From the NCBI GenBank assembly GCA_964571595.1, contig CAZNCJ010000012.1, forward strand, positions 1 through 49,599: DNA of 49,599 nucleotides, in the 5' to 3' direction. The position numbers were made by a program, and so were the translations under genes. Numbering within the stretch: position 1 is the first letter of the stretch; each line of letters starts with the position of its first letter. Positions 24,445 through 32,340 of this stretch are shown here, piece by piece. The notes under the pieces are model-generated. The model saw nothing but the letters and a program-made list of their open reading frames with translations. It was not told where the DNA came from and made no database searches. Source of the DNA: CALCKU01 sp964571595 (GTDB lineage: Bacteria; Pseudomonadota; Alphaproteobacteria; Caulobacterales; Maricaulaceae).

Positions 24445-25370
24445 GAGGCGCGGGCTTTATCATCACTACGGCCTATATGGGTCTGTCCGCGAGATTTGGC
24501 CAACTCAATTTGCTTTTGACGTTCCTCAAAGCGGGCTTTTTGCTGGGCGTCCATCGTGTCATGGCATTTCGGGCATGACACACCTTTGATATATTGCGGT
24601 GATAATTTATCCTCTTGGGTAATTGGATAACGACAGGCAAAACATTGGTCATATTTTCCTTGCTCAAGCCCGTGCGTGACGGCCACGCGTTGATCAAAGA
24701 CAAAACAATCACCTTCCCAGAGGCTGTCATTCTCGTCTTGGGTTTCGAGATATTTCAATATCCCGCCCTTCAGGTGAAAGACATTTTCAAAGCCTTGGGT
24801 TTTCATAAAGGAGCTGGCTTTTTCGCATCTTATACCGCCCGTGCAAAACATGGCGACTTTGCTATCTGGTGTAATTTGCGGGTTTTTCTTAAGCCAGTCT
24901 GGAAACTCCCGAAAGGTTTGCGTGTCAGGATTAATCGCGCCTTTAAATGTGCCGATCTCTACTTCGTAATCATTGCGCGTATCAATTAAAACAACATCAG
25001 GATCAGATATAAGATCGTTCCAATTATCAGGGTCCACATATGTCCCCACAATTTCATTAGGGTCCACACCTGCTACGCCCATCGTCACGATCTCTTTTTT
25101 AAGACGGACTTTCATACGGTAAAATGGCATGTCTGTCGCTCGACTGACCTTATGTTCCAATGCGTTTAGTCGCGGGTCAGCGCGTAAATAGTCCAGCAGT
25201 TCAGACACAGACTGATCTGTGCCAGCGATCGTGCCGTTAATGCCTTCATAGGCCAGTAAGATCGTGCCCTTAATACCCAGCAAATCGCACATATCCTGCA
25301 AAGGGGTTTTAAGGGAGGTGTAATCTGTCAGCCGGACAAAATGATATAATGCCGCAACGCAATAGGACAT
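24441..25370 (-). CDS. trhO: tRNA uridine(34) hydroxylase TrhO (YceA)
   Basis: The 309-residue rhodanese-type protein hydroxylates U34 of certain tRNAs on the way to 5-carboxymethoxy- and methoxy-uridine, using oxygen. The N-terminal acylphosphatase-like domain (GIKGTILLAYEGINGTIAG, 32-50) is followed by a rhodanese domain (about 115-220) with active Cys C176 in MFCTGGIRCEKAS. A C-terminal CxxC pair of motifs (CFAC, CPKC) probably binds metal. It is followed by a coupled GST gene and preceded by a lipoprotein gene, 56 bases away. Confidence 0.94.
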   Translation of the reverse strand: MSYCVAALYHFVRLTDYTSLKTPLQDMCDLLGIKGTILLAYEGINGTIAGTDQSVSELLDYLRADPRLNALEHKVSRATDMPFYRMKVRLKKEIVTMGVAGVDPNEIVGTYVDPDNWNDLISDPDVVLIDTRNDYEVEIGTFKGAINPDTQTFREFPDWLKKNPQITPDSKVAMFCTGGIRCEKASSFMKTQGFENVFHLKGGILKYLETQDENDSLWEGDCFVFDQRVAVTHGLEQGKYDQCFACRYPITQEDKLSPQYIKGVSCPKCHDTMDAQQKARFEERQKQIELAKSRGQTHIGRSDDKARAS

Positions 25371-25426
25371 AATCCGCTCATACTTTTTTTAGGGCCCTTT
25401 GAATTAAAGGCCCAATTCAGCGCGGT

Positions 25427-25894
25427 TTATACACTATTTTCTGGATTGGGCAGGGGTTTTATCAAATTTTTATATCTGTCGAAATTTTCGATAAATCCAA
25501 TGAGGTTTTCCGGTAAGCCTTGATCACGCATAAAACCGGTCATGGCTTTGCTGATGATCTCGGGGCTGTCACATGTCGAGGCCAGAGTTTTGAGATCGCG
25601 CATACCGCTACCCGAGAGTAATTCCTTTTCCAAATTTTTCATGGAACTGCTTAAGGAAAGTAATTGAAACGGTCCCGGCTTGCGGCCCTCAGCCCAGCTT
25701 TCCGCTGCGCGTACAAGTGTTTTCATAGAGGTTTTCGTGCGGCTTTCAATTTGTCCTATGGCTTTATCGGCGCGTGCACTGATCCATTCACTCGTGCAGA
25801 CTTTGGCCGGATCGGGCGCCGTGGCACAGGCTTGCAAGGCAAAAACAGCTAAAGCGAGGCTTGCATTTCGAAAGGCGTGTGGAAAAATCGACAT
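25427..25894 (-). CDS. Putative lipoprotein of unknown function
   Basis: A 155-residue protein with a type II signal peptide: hydrophobic stretch 10-20 and lipobox LQAC with the lipidated C23. The mature part is mostly helical with two more cysteines (C33, and one in STCDS), perhaps a disulfide. GGAG lies six bases before the ATG. No family is recognised. It lies upstream of trhO on the same strand; a GC-rich inverted repeat in the 56-base gap lacks a U tract, so co-transcription is possible. Confidence 0.75.
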   Translation of the reverse strand: MSIFPHAFRNASLALAVFALQACATAPDPAKVCTSEWISARADKAIGQIESRTKTSMKTLVRAAESWAEGRKPGPFQLLSLSSSMKNLEKELLSGSGMRDLKTLASTCDSPEIISKAMTGFMRDQGLPENLIGFIENFDRYKNLIKPLPNPENSV

Positions 25895-26052
25895 AACTGG
25901 CTCCGTTTATCTTCAGACCTTATCGGGATAAGCTGCTCTTGCGGAAACGGCAAATTAAAAAAACATGCGTACGGGGTGTTTTTACATTCCCTTGCAAGGC
26001 CTCACAGGCGCAATTGTTTTTGACAGAGGGCTTGAGGGCGCTAAAAGATTAT

Positions 26053-26802
26053 ATGTCAAAAACAAAACCGCTTAATCCGATTAAGTTTTTCGTGGAGGAC
26101 GGTGCCGATTTTCGCATGCGTCCAGCCCCGCATCGTCGTCAATGGATGGACGAAACGCCGGATAAATATGCCTATAGATGTTTGCCGCTCGCTATTGCCA
26201 ATGCCTATGGCTGGGAAATTCTATGCACAGAGCATTTTGAAGCCAAGTGGAACGGTGGGGGGCGCAATGAGGATATTATATTTGCGACAAAAGATGGTAA
26301 AATTCCCCGACACGCGACCAGCCATTTCGGAAGCGGTATACTCACTTTTCACGTTTCCGCTTTGATACAAACGCCCCCGGGATATGATCTCTGGGTGTGC
26401 GGACCTGCCAATGAGTTAAAACCTTATATTCAGCCGCTCAACGCGGTCGTTGAAACGGATTGGTCGCCATATACATTTACAATGAATTGGAAGTTTACTG
26501 TGCCTGACAGGGTAGTGTCCTTTAAAGCCGACGAGCCTATAGCCACGATCTTTCCGATTAAACGCGGCGAGATTGAAACCTTTGAACCTGTATTGTGCTC
26601 TCCTGATGAAGACCCCGCACTATGGCAGGAGTTTTTAGCATGGCGTGACTCCCGAAATAATTTCAATGCCGATCTCAAAAAGTCGGGTAGCGATGCCCAA
26701 GCTATGAAATGGCAAAAGGATTATATGGCGGGCCCTGAGGAAGACCTCGTCCCGCCCCACCGCACGAAAATACGCTTAAAGGACTTTAAGGGTAAGTCCT
26801 AG
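26053..26802 (+). CDS. DUF6065-like protein
   Basis: A protein of 249 residues from the ATG at 26053 (MSKTKPLNPIKFFV). Upstream in-frame codons to 25939 look non-homologous and lack a ribosome site. The pattern FRPAPHRRQWMD-like start, YRCLPLAIANAYGWEI, SHFGSGILTFH and GYDLWVCGPANELK matches, from memory, the DUF6065 family; its function is unknown, though related proteins occur near oxygenase-type or secondary-metabolite genes. The gene is isolated and converges with eda; a hairpin at 26792-26815 spans both stops. Confidence 0.75.
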   Translation: MSKTKPLNPIKFFVEDGADFRMRPAPHRRQWMDETPDKYAYRCLPLAIANAYGWEILCTEHFEAKWNGGGRNEDIIFATKDGKIPRHATSHFGSGILTFHVSALIQTPPGYDLWVCGPANELKPYIQPLNAVVETDWSPYTFTMNWKFTVPDRVVSFKADEPIATIFPIKRGEIETFEPVLCSPDEDPALWQEFLAWRDSRNNFNADLKKSGSDAQAMKWQKDYMAGPEEDLVPPHRTKIRLKDFKGKS

Positions 26803-26815
26803 TCTAGAGACTTAC
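26792..26815. terminator. Hairpin across two convergent stop codons
   Basis: GTAAGTC (26792-26798) pairs with GACTTAC (26809-26815), with an internal CTA/TAG. It covers the stop of the DUF6065-like gene and of eda. There is no U tract on either side, so bidirectional termination is only a possibility. Confidence 0.3.
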
Positions 26816-27387
26816 AGAGCTTTCGCGATCCATGTCCCGCCTACGCCAAAGACATTGGGAAGATCAAGATAGTCCTGATAGGTGTTTTCTCTCACTCCGC
26901 CTGTGGGCATGAATTTGATATGGGGCATAGGGGCTGACCAGGCTTTTAAGGCTTTTATGCCTCCATTCACCTCAGCAGGGAAAAACTTCAGATATTTAAA
27001 GCCTTCCTCATATAGGTTTTGGGCCTCGCTCGGTGTTGCGATTGCTGGAAAGACAGGAATGGTCGCTTTTTTGAGCGCTTTGATCAGGGCGGGGCTGGTG
27101 GCGGGAGTAACGAGAAAATCTGCACCGGCTTCTATGGAAGCGGTCACATCATCTTCCGTTAGAACTGTCCCCATGCCTATCAGCAAGTCGGGACAAGCGG
27201 CCTTCATGGCCTTCATGGCTTCTAAAGCGCCGTCAATACGCAAGGTGGTTTCGACAACCTTATAACCTTTGTCTAAGAGCTTGTGGCCGACCTCAACGGC
27301 CTGGGCGGGGTCTCCCAAGGTTAAAACCGGGACAACCGGATTTTCTGCAAGGGCTTTAAATGTCGCTTTGTATAAATTTTCAGTCAT
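26812..27387 (-). CDS. eda: 2-dehydro-3-deoxy-phosphogluconate (KDPG) aldolase
   Basis: This class I aldolase of 191 residues splits KDPG into pyruvate and glyceraldehyde-3-phosphate, the final Entner-Doudoroff step. Schiff-base lysine K134 sits in YLKFFPAE, the general-base E46 in VVETTLR, and the phosphate loop reads MPTGGV and VGGTWI. Some loops differ slightly (GMGTVL, PAIATPSE), and the protein is a little shorter than the usual 205-215 at both ends. It is the last gene of the operon and overlaps glk by 8 bases. Confidence 0.95.
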   Translation of the reverse strand: MTENLYKATFKALAENPVVPVLTLGDPAQAVEVGHKLLDKGYKVVETTLRIDGALEAMKAMKAACPDLLIGMGTVLTEDDVTASIEAGADFLVTPATSPALIKALKKATIPVFPAIATPSEAQNLYEEGFKYLKFFPAEVNGGIKALKAWSAPMPHIKFMPTGGVRENTYQDYLDLPNVFGVGGTWIAKAL

Positions 27388-28351
27388 TATATTTATCCAT
27401 AAAGAGTGCTGCAGCGCCGATGAGCGGAGCTTTGGGGTTGGTCATTAATTGAATAGGGATATCCCTGATATATTCTGTGCGCGGGCCGCGGTTTAAATAC
27501 CTGGCTAAGGCTTGGGGTGTTTTGAAAAAATCAATCATGCGTTCGCTGACACCGCCTGCCAGAACAATGCCGCCGCGCGCCCCGCCGCTAAGGGCTAAGT
27601 CACCAATAGCCCCCATAGTTGCCGCAGCGCGCACGTCACAAATTTCCTGACAAAGCGCGTCGCCTTGTTGGGCCTTTTGCATGATCTGGGCCGGCGTTAG
27701 GGGGGTGAATGTTTCTGCGCGTCTTTCGCATATGGCTTTATGAACAGGCTCTAATCCCGAGCCTGAGGCGACTAATTCTAAGGAGACAAAGTCATGCTCT
27801 TTTTGCAGGATTTTTAGAATTTGGACTTCGATTTCATTTTGCGGGGCATAGGCCACATGCCCGCCCTCTGTTGTAAGGATTTTATAATGCCCGTCTATCG
27901 GCAGGACATAACCCACACCAAAGCCGGTTCCGGGGCCAGCGACAAGGACGGGGGCAGAGCTATCGGTCGTCGTCTTATTACCAGCGTAAACGCTTTCAAA
28001 ATCTTGGTCATCCATTTCAGGCACGGAACGCGCCATTGCGGCAAAATCATTAAACAAGCAGGCTTGCTGAACACCCGATATTTCACACATTTCGTCTTCG
28101 GAAATATCCCAATCCCGATTTGTCAGCCTGACATGCCCGTTTTTAATCGGGCCTGCAACGGCAAGACTAATAGAGGTTGGGACGGCCTTGATCGTATCAA
28201 TATAGCTTTGCAGAGCGGATTTTAGCGTGGGAAAATTATCGCCGGGGCGTTTGAGGAAATCTTCAATAATGATACGTCCCGAAGTGTCCCGACGGGCCAT
28301 GCCAAAGCGGGCATTTGTCCCGCCAATATCCCCGACGAGAAGCGTGCTCAT
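27380..28351 (-). CDS. glk: Glucokinase
   Basis: The 323-residue ROK-unrelated (Glk-type) kinase phosphorylates glucose with ATP. The N-terminal phosphate loop is VGDIGGTNARFG; SLAVAGPIKNGHVRLTNRDW carries the substrate-binding region, and LFNDFAAMARSVP the catalytic Asp. A second nucleotide motif, GPGTGFGVGYV, lies near residue 140, with GGIVLAGGVSERM at the C-terminal end. It overlaps edd by 4 bases and eda by 8, so it is embedded in the Entner-Doudoroff operon, as in Zymomonas-type gene groups. Confidence 0.95.
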   Translation of the reverse strand: MSTLLVGDIGGTNARFGMARRDTSGRIIIEDFLKRPGDNFPTLKSALQSYIDTIKAVPTSISLAVAGPIKNGHVRLTNRDWDISEDEMCEISGVQQACLFNDFAAMARSVPEMDDQDFESVYAGNKTTTDSSAPVLVAGPGTGFGVGYVLPIDGHYKILTTEGGHVAYAPQNEIEVQILKILQKEHDFVSLELVASGSGLEPVHKAICERRAETFTPLTPAQIMQKAQQGDALCQEICDVRAAATMGAIGDLALSGGARGGIVLAGGVSERMIDFFKTPQALARYLNRGPRTEYIRDIPIQLMTNPKAPLIGAAALFMDKYND

Positions 28352-30177
28352 GATTGCGGGTTCCAGCTAGATCCGCCCGTCTCGGCAGATGTGCAAGCAG
28401 ACCTAAAGCCTGCAAATAAATCACGCCCCCCGCCTAAGACATGTTTATTAGGCGTAAAACGTGCTGGTTTTCTGGCGGCAAAAATATCAGCCTCTATATC
28501 AATAAGAAGCTCGCCTGTTTTCGCATTTAGCGTGAGCATGTCGCCGTCTTGAACGCGTGCGAGCGGCCCGCCTAAAATAGCTTCTGGCCCGACATGAATA
28601 GCGGCCGGGACTTTCCCTGAAGCCCCTGACATACGACCATCTGTTACGAGGGCAACCTTATATCCTTGGTCTTGCATGACGCCCAAAGGCGGGGTGAGTT
28701 TATGCAGTTCGGGCATGCCGTTTGCTTGCGGGCCTTGAAAGCGAATAACGACAATCATGTCTGATTTCATATCACCAGCATTAAAGGCGGCCAGCATGGC
28801 GTCCTGACTGTCAAAGACGCGGGCAGGGGCCTTCACATGCCAGTGTTCTTCCTTAACGGCAGAAACCTTTATAACCCCGCGACCCAGCGGGCCTGATAAA
28901 AGCTGCAAGCCACCATCAGGCCTAAACGGGCTTGAGGCAGGGCGTAAAATGTCCTTATCGCCGCTCTCTTTCGGGGCGTCCCGCCAGTCAATCGGGCCTT
29001 TATCTTTTAGAAAAGGCTCTTGGGTGTAATCATATAAATCACCGCCCATAACCGTCTTCACATCAGCATGCATAAACCCGTTATCGAGTAATTCGCGCAT
29101 CAGATAGCCCATCCCGCCTGCGGCATGAAAATGGTTCACATCAGCCGAGCCATTTGGATAAATGCGCGTAAGCGAGGGCGTGACTTTGGAAAGTTCGGAA
29201 AAGTCGTCCCAATCCACAATAATACCCGCAGCTTTGGCAATGGCGGGTATGTGAATAGTATGATTGGTTGACCCTCCTGTTGTCATCAAGCCTATCACGG
29301 CATTGACAATAGATTTCTCGTCAATGATGTCAGCAATGGGTAAGTAGTTATCACCGAGGGCTGTTATATCTACCGCACGCCGCGTCGCCGATACAGTGAG
29401 GGCTTTGCGCAGCTCTGTGCCCGGATTTATAAAGGCCGCGCCCGGTAAGTGCAGTCCCATGACTTCCATGAGCATTTGATTGGAGTTCGCTGTGCCGTAA
29501 AATGTGCATGTACCCGGGCTATGATAGCTTTCGCTTTCAGCTTTTAGTAGAGCGTCGCGACCTATCTTGCCTTGAGCGAATAATTGCCGGATGCGTATTT
29601 TTTCTTTATTGGGCAAGCCAGAGGGCATGGGGCCAGCGGGTACGAAAATAGCGGGTATATGTCCAAAACTTAGCGCGCCGATTAACAGGCCCGGTACGAT
29701 TTTATCGCAAACCCCGAGAAAGAGCGCGGCGTCAAATGTTTCGTGAGAAAGCGCAATTGCCGTCGACATGGCAATCACATCGCGGGAGAATAAAGACAGC
29801 TCCATGCCTTCGCGGCCTTGGGTCACCCCGTCACACATGGCGGGTACGCCACCGGCCATTTGCGCCGTAGCGCCCGCCTCTCTGGCGGCTTGGCGGATAA
29901 TTTCAGGATAGGCCTCATAAGGCTGATGGGCCGAGAGAATATCATTATAGGCCGAAACAATACCAATATTGGCCCATGAAGCCCCTAATAGCGCTTGCTT
30001 ATCTTTTAAGATACAGCCTGCCGCGGCATGGGCTTGATTGCCAGCGCTAAGGTTTTTACGTGACGGACCGTCCATGCGCCGTGATTTTACTTCGTCCAGA
30101 TAAGCCTGACGGCTTTCTTTCGATCTGGCGATTATCCGGTCTGTGACGGCTTTCACTGTGGCGTTTAACTTGGTCAT
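28348..30177 (-). CDS. edd: 6-phosphogluconate dehydratase
   Basis: This 609-residue IlvD/Edd-family dehydratase turns 6-phosphogluconate into KDPG. The 4Fe-4S cysteines are recognisable in PAMCDGVTQGREGM, LGVCDKIVPG and SPGTCTFYGTANSN; the C-terminal GRMSGASGKVPAAIH block is typical. Start at 30177 follows from ATGA overlap with the pgl stop; an in-frame ATG at 30189 would lie inside pgl. The enzyme defines the Entner-Doudoroff pathway and needs the Fe-S machinery also encoded in this window (suf genes). Confidence 0.96.
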   Translation of the reverse strand: MTKLNATVKAVTDRIIARSKESRQAYLDEVKSRRMDGPSRKNLSAGNQAHAAAGCILKDKQALLGASWANIGIVSAYNDILSAHQPYEAYPEIIRQAAREAGATAQMAGGVPAMCDGVTQGREGMELSLFSRDVIAMSTAIALSHETFDAALFLGVCDKIVPGLLIGALSFGHIPAIFVPAGPMPSGLPNKEKIRIRQLFAQGKIGRDALLKAESESYHSPGTCTFYGTANSNQMLMEVMGLHLPGAAFINPGTELRKALTVSATRRAVDITALGDNYLPIADIIDEKSIVNAVIGLMTTGGSTNHTIHIPAIAKAAGIIVDWDDFSELSKVTPSLTRIYPNGSADVNHFHAAGGMGYLMRELLDNGFMHADVKTVMGGDLYDYTQEPFLKDKGPIDWRDAPKESGDKDILRPASSPFRPDGGLQLLSGPLGRGVIKVSAVKEEHWHVKAPARVFDSQDAMLAAFNAGDMKSDMIVVIRFQGPQANGMPELHKLTPPLGVMQDQGYKVALVTDGRMSGASGKVPAAIHVGPEAILGGPLARVQDGDMLTLNAKTGELLIDIEADIFAARKPARFTPNKHVLGGGRDLFAGFRSACTSAETGGSSWNPQS

Positions 30178-30866
30178 GCGGCCGTCCAATAAATGTCTAA
30201 ATTACCAAGCCCCAAAAAAGCCCTGATCGGCATGTCATGTATATCGCCGGATTTTTGAGCCGCTTCCAATGTCGCTTTCTTTTGCGCGCCTTTTAGGGCC
30301 AAAATCACACTCTGTGCGCTGGCAATGGCCGGGGCAGATAAGCTCATACGTTGGGTGTGCTCACCCGTGACCGCAGATTTTTTTGCGGTGATTGCGGCGA
30401 TTTTCTCCGGGCAATTCATCGCGTGATCAAGGCCTTCTGCCTGCGGGAATAATGAGGCCGTATGTCCGTCATTACCCATGCCCAACACCACAACATCAAA
30501 GGGATAAGCCAAGGCGTTATAACGCGATATGACTGTCTCCAAAGCAAGCGGGGGGGAGCTATGGGAGGTTTTCATACCGGTAAAATTGGCAAGCCCGGCA
30601 GGGCCTTGTTTTAATGTTTTATGGATGAGGCGGGCATTAGAAGCCGGATGATCAGGCTCCACCCAGCGTTCGTCAACAAGGGCAATGTCTATATTAGCCC
30701 AATCCAGATCTTCCTTTTGCAAGCGTGCATAAATCGGAGCTGGGGTCGAGCCGCCCGAAACCAGCAGGCTGGCCCGTTTGCGGCGCTCAAGCGAAGCCGC
30801 CAGACGGTTTGCTATATCTGCCGTTATGCGCTCGGCCCAATCTTCAACTGTTGCGCAGATAATCAT
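30174..30866 (-). CDS. pgl: 6-phosphogluconolactonase
   Basis: The 230-residue DevB-type lactonase hydrolyses 6-phosphoglucono-lactone. The N-terminal SLLVSGGSTPAPIYARL phosphate-binding stretch, ALVDERWVEPDHPASNARLI and VVLGMGNDGHTASLFP are the three family signatures, all intact. It lies between zwf and edd with 4-base overlaps on both sides (ATGA at 30863-30866 and at 30174-30177), so expression ratios are probably set by translational coupling. Confidence 0.95.
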   Translation of the reverse strand: MIICATVEDWAERITADIANRLAASLERRKRASLLVSGGSTPAPIYARLQKEDLDWANIDIALVDERWVEPDHPASNARLIHKTLKQGPAGLANFTGMKTSHSSPPLALETVISRYNALAYPFDVVVLGMGNDGHTASLFPQAEGLDHAMNCPEKIAAITAKKSAVTGEHTQRMSLSAPAIASAQSVILALKGAQKKATLEAAQKSGDIHDMPIRAFLGLGNLDIYWTAA

Positions 30867-32329
30867 GTCTCAGAGCCGTCCCACCATTCATGCCCGTCAC
30901 GGTCAATCATCATGGCCGCTTGAGCGGGGCCGTCAGTTCCGGGAGGATAAGTTTCGAGAGGGTGGTCAGTTTTGGCCCATATTTCTAATAAATCATCCAC
31001 CCATTCCCACGCCGCTTCCACTTCGTCGCCGCGCATAAACAAGGAGAGATTACCGCGAATAATATCCATTAAGAGGCGCTCATAAGCATCAGGGTAGCGC
31101 ACTGCGAAATTATCGGCATAGGACAAATTAAGCGGCAGGGATTTCAAGCGCATACCGCCCGGACCGGGTTCCTTGATTTGCATGTAAAGTTTCATGCCCT
31201 CATCGGGCTGTAAGCGGATCACCAGACGATTTGGTGCGCGGTCTGCGTTCTCAAAGAGGCGGTGAGGTGTAGGCTTGAACTGGACGACAATTTCGGATCG
31301 CCGACTGACCATTCTTTTACCTGTACGGAGGTAAAATGGCACACCCGACCAGCGCCAATTTTCAATTTCGACTTTTAAGGCAACATAGGTTTCTGTTTGA
31401 CTGCTCTGTTCTGTCAGGGTTTCCAGATAGCTTTTAACCGGCTCGCCGCCCACAAGTCCGGCTTGGTATTGTCCGCGCACGGTTTTATCTTCAATAGTTT
31501 CGGACGTATATTTCATCAAGGCCTTAAGGACTTTGATTTTCTCGGTTCTAACACTGTCCGCATCAAGGGCGTTGGGCGGCTCCATGGCCGTCAGGCAGAG
31601 CAGCTGTAAGAGGTGGTTTTGCACCATGTCTCGCACCGCTCCCGAACGGTCATAATAATCAGCTCGCCCTTCAAGTCCGACATCCTCGGCCACTGTTATC
31701 TGGACATGGTCAATCGCGCTACGTGACCAGATAGGTTCAAACATCGTGTTGGCAAAGCGTAAAACAAGGAGGTTCTGCACGGTTTCTTTGCCGAGATAAT
31801 GATCAATCCGGTAAACGCTTTTTTCTGGGAAAACCTCGCCCACACCTCGGTTAATGGCTTGGGCGGATGCGAGATCAGTGCCTATGGGTTTTTCTAAAAC
31901 CAGACGCGCGCAATCTGTGTTAAGGTCATTGGCTTTTAAGGCCTTACAAATATCGACGTAAATAAGCGGCGTTGTCGCGAGGTAAAAAACAAGCGGGCGG
32001 TCCGTGTTTGGGAGTTTGGCTTTTACGCTGTCCCAATCGGCTTTGGGGTCCGTTGCGTCCATAGACATATAGGACAAATGCTGGGAGAAGTTTTTCCACT
32101 TATCCGCATCCCATATCTTCGTGGCGTTCTTGCAGGCTTTCTTGGCGAAATCCTTGAAGGCCTCAACGGTCATATCAGAACGCGCTAAGGCTAAAATCTG
32201 GCAGCTATCATGTATTTGACCATCCAGATAACGGTGAAAAAGGGCTGGCAATAGCTTGCGTTTTGCAAGATCGCCATTGCCACCGATAATGACGATGTCA
32301 AAGGGGTCTACCGGGATAAATTCAGCCAC
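30863..32329 (-). CDS. zwf: Glucose-6-phosphate dehydrogenase
   Basis: This 488-residue enzyme oxidises glucose-6-phosphate to the lactone with NAD(P). The coenzyme loop is GGNGDLAKRKLLPALF (usually GASGDLA, so the Ala-Ser pair is replaced by Gly-Asn), and the active-site helix RIDHYLGKETVQN is intact, with the DQ-free EKPIGTD block before it. It gives the entry step of both the Entner-Doudoroff and oxidative pentose phosphate routes. Preceded by ppc with 11 bases between the two genes, followed by pgl with a 4-base overlap. Confidence 0.96.
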   Translation of the reverse strand: MAEFIPVDPFDIVIIGGNGDLAKRKLLPALFHRYLDGQIHDSCQILALARSDMTVEAFKDFAKKACKNATKIWDADKWKNFSQHLSYMSMDATDPKADWDSVKAKLPNTDRPLVFYLATTPLIYVDICKALKANDLNTDCARLVLEKPIGTDLASAQAINRGVGEVFPEKSVYRIDHYLGKETVQNLLVLRFANTMFEPIWSRSAIDHVQITVAEDVGLEGRADYYDRSGAVRDMVQNHLLQLLCLTAMEPPNALDADSVRTEKIKVLKALMKYTSETIEDKTVRGQYQAGLVGGEPVKSYLETLTEQSSQTETYVALKVEIENWRWSGVPFYLRTGKRMVSRRSEIVVQFKPTPHRLFENADRAPNRLVIRLQPDEGMKLYMQIKEPGPGGMRLKSLPLNLSYADNFAVRYPDAYERLLMDIIRGNLSLFMRGDEVEAAWEWVDDLLEIWAKTDHPLETYPPGTDGPAQAAMMIDRDGHEWWDGSET

Positions 32330-32340
32330 TTAAGAGCCTC

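Noticed and set aside
25380..25420. GGGCCTTT/AAAGGGCCC inverted repeat upstream of trhO as a terminator
   Set aside because: Imperfect stem with a bulge, and the T run lies on the wrong side for either direction of transcription.
25939..26052. N-terminal extension of the DUF6065-like protein
   Set aside because: The 38 extra codons have no ribosome site and do not fit the family start; ATG 26053 gives the expected N-terminus.
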